A DNA stretch of 64,000 bases from Piscicola geometra (Eukaryota; Annelida; Clitellata; Hirudinida; Piscicolidae), in assembly GCA_943735955.1 (NCBI GenBank), contig OX030957.1:5125801-5189800 (forward strand). Reading direction: 5' to 3'. Numbering within the stretch: position 1 is the stretch's first letter; each line of letters begins with the position of its first letter. Position numbers and translations under genes: made by a program. This document shows positions 59,751-64,000 of the stretch, piece after piece. The notes beneath the pieces were generated by a model. It was not told where the DNA came from, did not search any database, and was given only the letters and a program-made list of their open reading frames with translations.

Positions 59751-61423
59751 AGCACCTAAGCGCCCGACCGCTTGAGGAGTGTGAGGAAGCGTAATATCTC
59801 GTGTAATTACAATCTTCAGAAGTGTGCTGGCCATTACATCCATGCATGCATCCTAGTGCCTTCGCGTGTATGCGTGAGAGTGTGTGTGTTTGTTTGTGTG
59901 TTTGTGTCTGCAACTATATGTGTGTGTGTGTTTGTATTTGTGTTTGTGCGTTCGACTGTGTGTGTGTTTTTTTTGTACGCTTGACTGGGCGTTCGCTTTG
60001 ATGTGTGATTGTCCGATTTGGTTTGTACGATTCTGTTATCTTTATGTATTTGTCCATTAGTGCGTTCAATTTCATAAATGCATTTACATGTTTGCATCAT
60101 CATCATCTTCATTTTTTCATTTTTTATTATCATCAATTCGTCTAATAATACCTGTATCTAATTTTGTAACAATGTTATTATATCTTGTTATCACCACATT
60201 AACTCACTTTTCGATGGCATATCCTCCTCTATTGCAAAATTATTTTTCAAAATTATACTTTTTTTAGAATCAAACTTTAAAATTATCATTTAAATGGCAC
60301 ACTAGATTTAGATTTTCATGGACACATTTTTAATTGATCCAGTTTTTTGATGGAAAAATCTTAATAATTAAAAGGGAAAAAAATCTTATATTTTATTTAA
60401 TAAACCAATAATAGCCTCAATCTGATAAAAAAAATTTAAAAAATGTTTTAATTATTTGTTTTTTAATGTTATTCTAGAATCTAGAAAGTTAAAATTACAG
60501 AGTTATATTTAGTCGTATTAAAATAATTTAGTGTTCATTGTTTTTAATTGAGATTAAATTAAATTTGATACTTTTCATGCTTTATATCATCATTTGGTTA
60601 CGATTTATTTAAATTGTTCATTAAATGAATTCAATTACTTGATACATAGGAGTCTTATTGAATGCTTTACAATTCGTTTAATGATTAAACTTTAATTATT
60701 TGTAAATCTATATTTAATTATTGAGTTTGTCAGTCGGAGTGTGTTCATCTTGCAAGTTGCATGAAATAAATGTGATGAAATATGTTTCAATTCTTTCTTT
60801 TAATGTATACATTTGTTAACATGCCATAATGGTTTAAAAAGTTATTTATTCCGATTTTATTTTAGTTATTAAATAATTAAAATCTTTCTTATATTGAAAT
60901 TTAAACTATAGAAAAAATATTTGAAGCAACTTGAAAATGACCAGCCCAACCCTAAAGAATATAAATAATCCTCCATGTTGAGAAAGATAGAATTACCTTT
61001 GAATCAAAATCTTTGATGTTTGAGTTAAAATGTTTTTTAATTACTTTGATTATCAGATTTTTGCATATACTTTTTGGAAAAAATTATATATATTTTCGAA
61101 ATGAATTTAAATATTTTTTAAACTTTTGTTAAACTGATCATCTGAAAAGACATTTTCGTGAGTACGTTTCTCAGAATAGGTACTTCAAGGTTTTAAAGCT
61201 AGCCTCTTGAGACTTTTTATTTCTAGTGTATTTAGCGTTTTTACCAGTACTTAAAGACTCATTTTAGTTATATAGAATGGAACCTTGAAATTTACATAAA
61301 ACAGCTTATTTAGTTTATATGTAATTTTAATAAACATGCTTAAAGTTTTTAATAACTCTGATTTTACTTTAATTATAAAGTTTATCTTTTTTAATGTCAA
61401 TACTCATCAAGCCTAAATGACAG

Positions 61424-61734
61424 ATGGCAGCTTTTGATTCTGAGACCTCATTCAACAATGGCTTCTACAGTGACAACACTTCCATCAATTCTGACGAAAG
61501 CAATTCCGACGTTGGTATCATTATTAAAATTTACAGTGCTATAGACTTTAAAAAAAACCATGGTCTAGGCCTTATACTCTAGGGCTATGAATCATTAAAT
61601 CATTCAAAGATATCTATGGTTTTTCAATTTCTTTTATATTGCAGGAGGTAACGTACAAAGAAGGTCTCATCGACACTGCTCCTTTGCCCTTTCTCATCCA
61701 CCGCCTCACGCCCACCTCCCACTACCTGCCCAAT
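61424..61734 (+). CDS. Possible first exons of an unrecognised gene
   Basis: Two short segments look coding. Segment one (61424-61510) starts ATGGCAGCTTTTGATTCTG and encodes an acidic, Ser/Asn-rich stretch (MAAFDSETSF, INSDESNSD). Segment two (61645-61734), with acceptor TTGCAG and donor AATGTAAGC, encodes EVTYKEGLIDTAPLP and FLIHRLTPTSHYLPN. They join in phase 0 if a weak donor (GAC|GTTGGT) is used; a better-looking donor four bases on would put segment two in another open frame. The ATG directly follows an AG, so segment one could be an internal exon. No later exon is seen before the window ends. I do not recognise the family. Confidence 0.4.
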
Positions 61735-63607
<1,873 letters not shown>

Positions 63608-63617
63608 AGAGGTCGGA

Positions 63618-63838
63618 CATGGACGATTTTTCATTCCCGGTCCCGTCCCGTTCCCGAAATTTGTTTTCCCGTCCCGTCCCGTTCCCGATGGGACATCAGA
63701 ATTTGGATTCCCGTCCCGTCCCGTTCCCGAATTTTTTTTTCCCGTCCCGTCCCGTTCCCGATGGGACATCAGAATTTTGATTCCCGTCCCGTCCCGTTCC
63801 CGAAATTTTTTTTCCCGTCCCGACCCGTTCCCGAAAGC
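63618..63838 (+). repeat. GC-rich CCCGT compound minisatellite
   Basis: Six cores of CCCGTCCCGTCCCGTTCCCG or close variants, alternately followed by an A/T-rich spacer (AAATTTGTTTT type) and by GATGGGACATCAGAATTTGG. The alternation gives a higher-order period near 70 bp. It is strikingly GC-rich against its surroundings. Confidence 0.93.
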
Positions 63839-64000
63839 TTTTTGTTTTTTTATTCATTTTCGCTGCCGTTTTCACTGGTCCCAAACTTGCTAGTTCTAAA
63901 ATTTCTTAAAATTTATTATTTGAAAATCAGAGAATATTTTTTTTAATGAAATAAAAAAACACGATTTAAATTTCAATATTTATTGAAATGAAAGTATTGT

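Larger units (their letters stand above)
57909..61423. other. PHLDB 3' flank and AT-rich intergenic DNA
   Basis: Contains a (CA)n microsatellite, an ATC/ATA microsatellite and a TG-rich stretch (59870-59970). No exon is recognised. An AATAAA occurs at about 60764, which would make a 3 kb 3' UTR if used; a nearer signal was not seen. Confidence 0.5.

Overview
This window is animal nuclear DNA. It is AT-rich, the genes are split by many short exons with GT-AG introns, and simple repeats are everywhere. The gene set (collagen IV, LL5/PHLDB, CEP192/SPD-2, a beta-1,4-N-acetylgalactosaminyltransferase-like enzyme) is metazoan. Intron-rich genes, asparagine-rich protein inserts, tRNA-derived SINEs and a LINE remnant suggest an invertebrate bilaterian, possibly a lophotrochozoan such as an annelid. 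The phylum is inference only.

Layout: (1) 1-2665 is a (GAT)n array with about 70 embedded GATAAG units. It lies in an intron of the next gene. (2) 7748-2674 (minus) is a CEP192/SPD-2 centrosome scaffold gene with six exons in view; its 3' end is off the left edge. (3) 10027-14377 (plus) is eIF4A with ten recognisable exons. (4) 21203-16577 (minus) is a type II Golgi glycosyltransferase of the beta4GalT family, with Leu where beta4GalT1 has its donor-selecting Tyr. (5) 21.2-30.2 kb is mostly AT-rich non-coding DNA with a LINE remnant and a fresh 80-bp duplication. (6) 30202-42716 (plus) is a collagen IV alpha chain, alpha2-type by its NC1 domain, with 38 exons seen. (7) 43.5-47.3 kb is AT-rich with one full-length SINE and a 26-bp tandem repeat. 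(8) 47320-57672 (plus) is a PHLDB/LL5 homologue with 16 exons ending in a PH domain. (9) 61424-61734 (plus) is a possible start of an unrecognised gene. (10) 63.4-63.85 kb is a (ATCT)n array followed by a GC-rich CCCGT minisatellite.

The genes are separately transcribed. Collagen IV (basement membrane) and LL5 (cortical microtubule anchoring next to basement membrane contacts) are functionally adjacent by general knowledge, but nothing here shows co-regulation.

I see no new multi-gene system. The most interesting signal is in the introns: complementary simple repeats sit at the two ends of single introns ((GT)24 with (CA)n, and a perfect 15-nt match, both in eIF4A) or on both sides of one exon (36-nt perfect match around PHLDB exon 9). 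These could form RNA structures that affect splicing. Other points are two GC-AG introns, one conserved exon lacking an AG acceptor, and two tRNA-headed SINE families. All exon boundaries were read by eye from frame, splice consensus and family knowledge, without alignment software.
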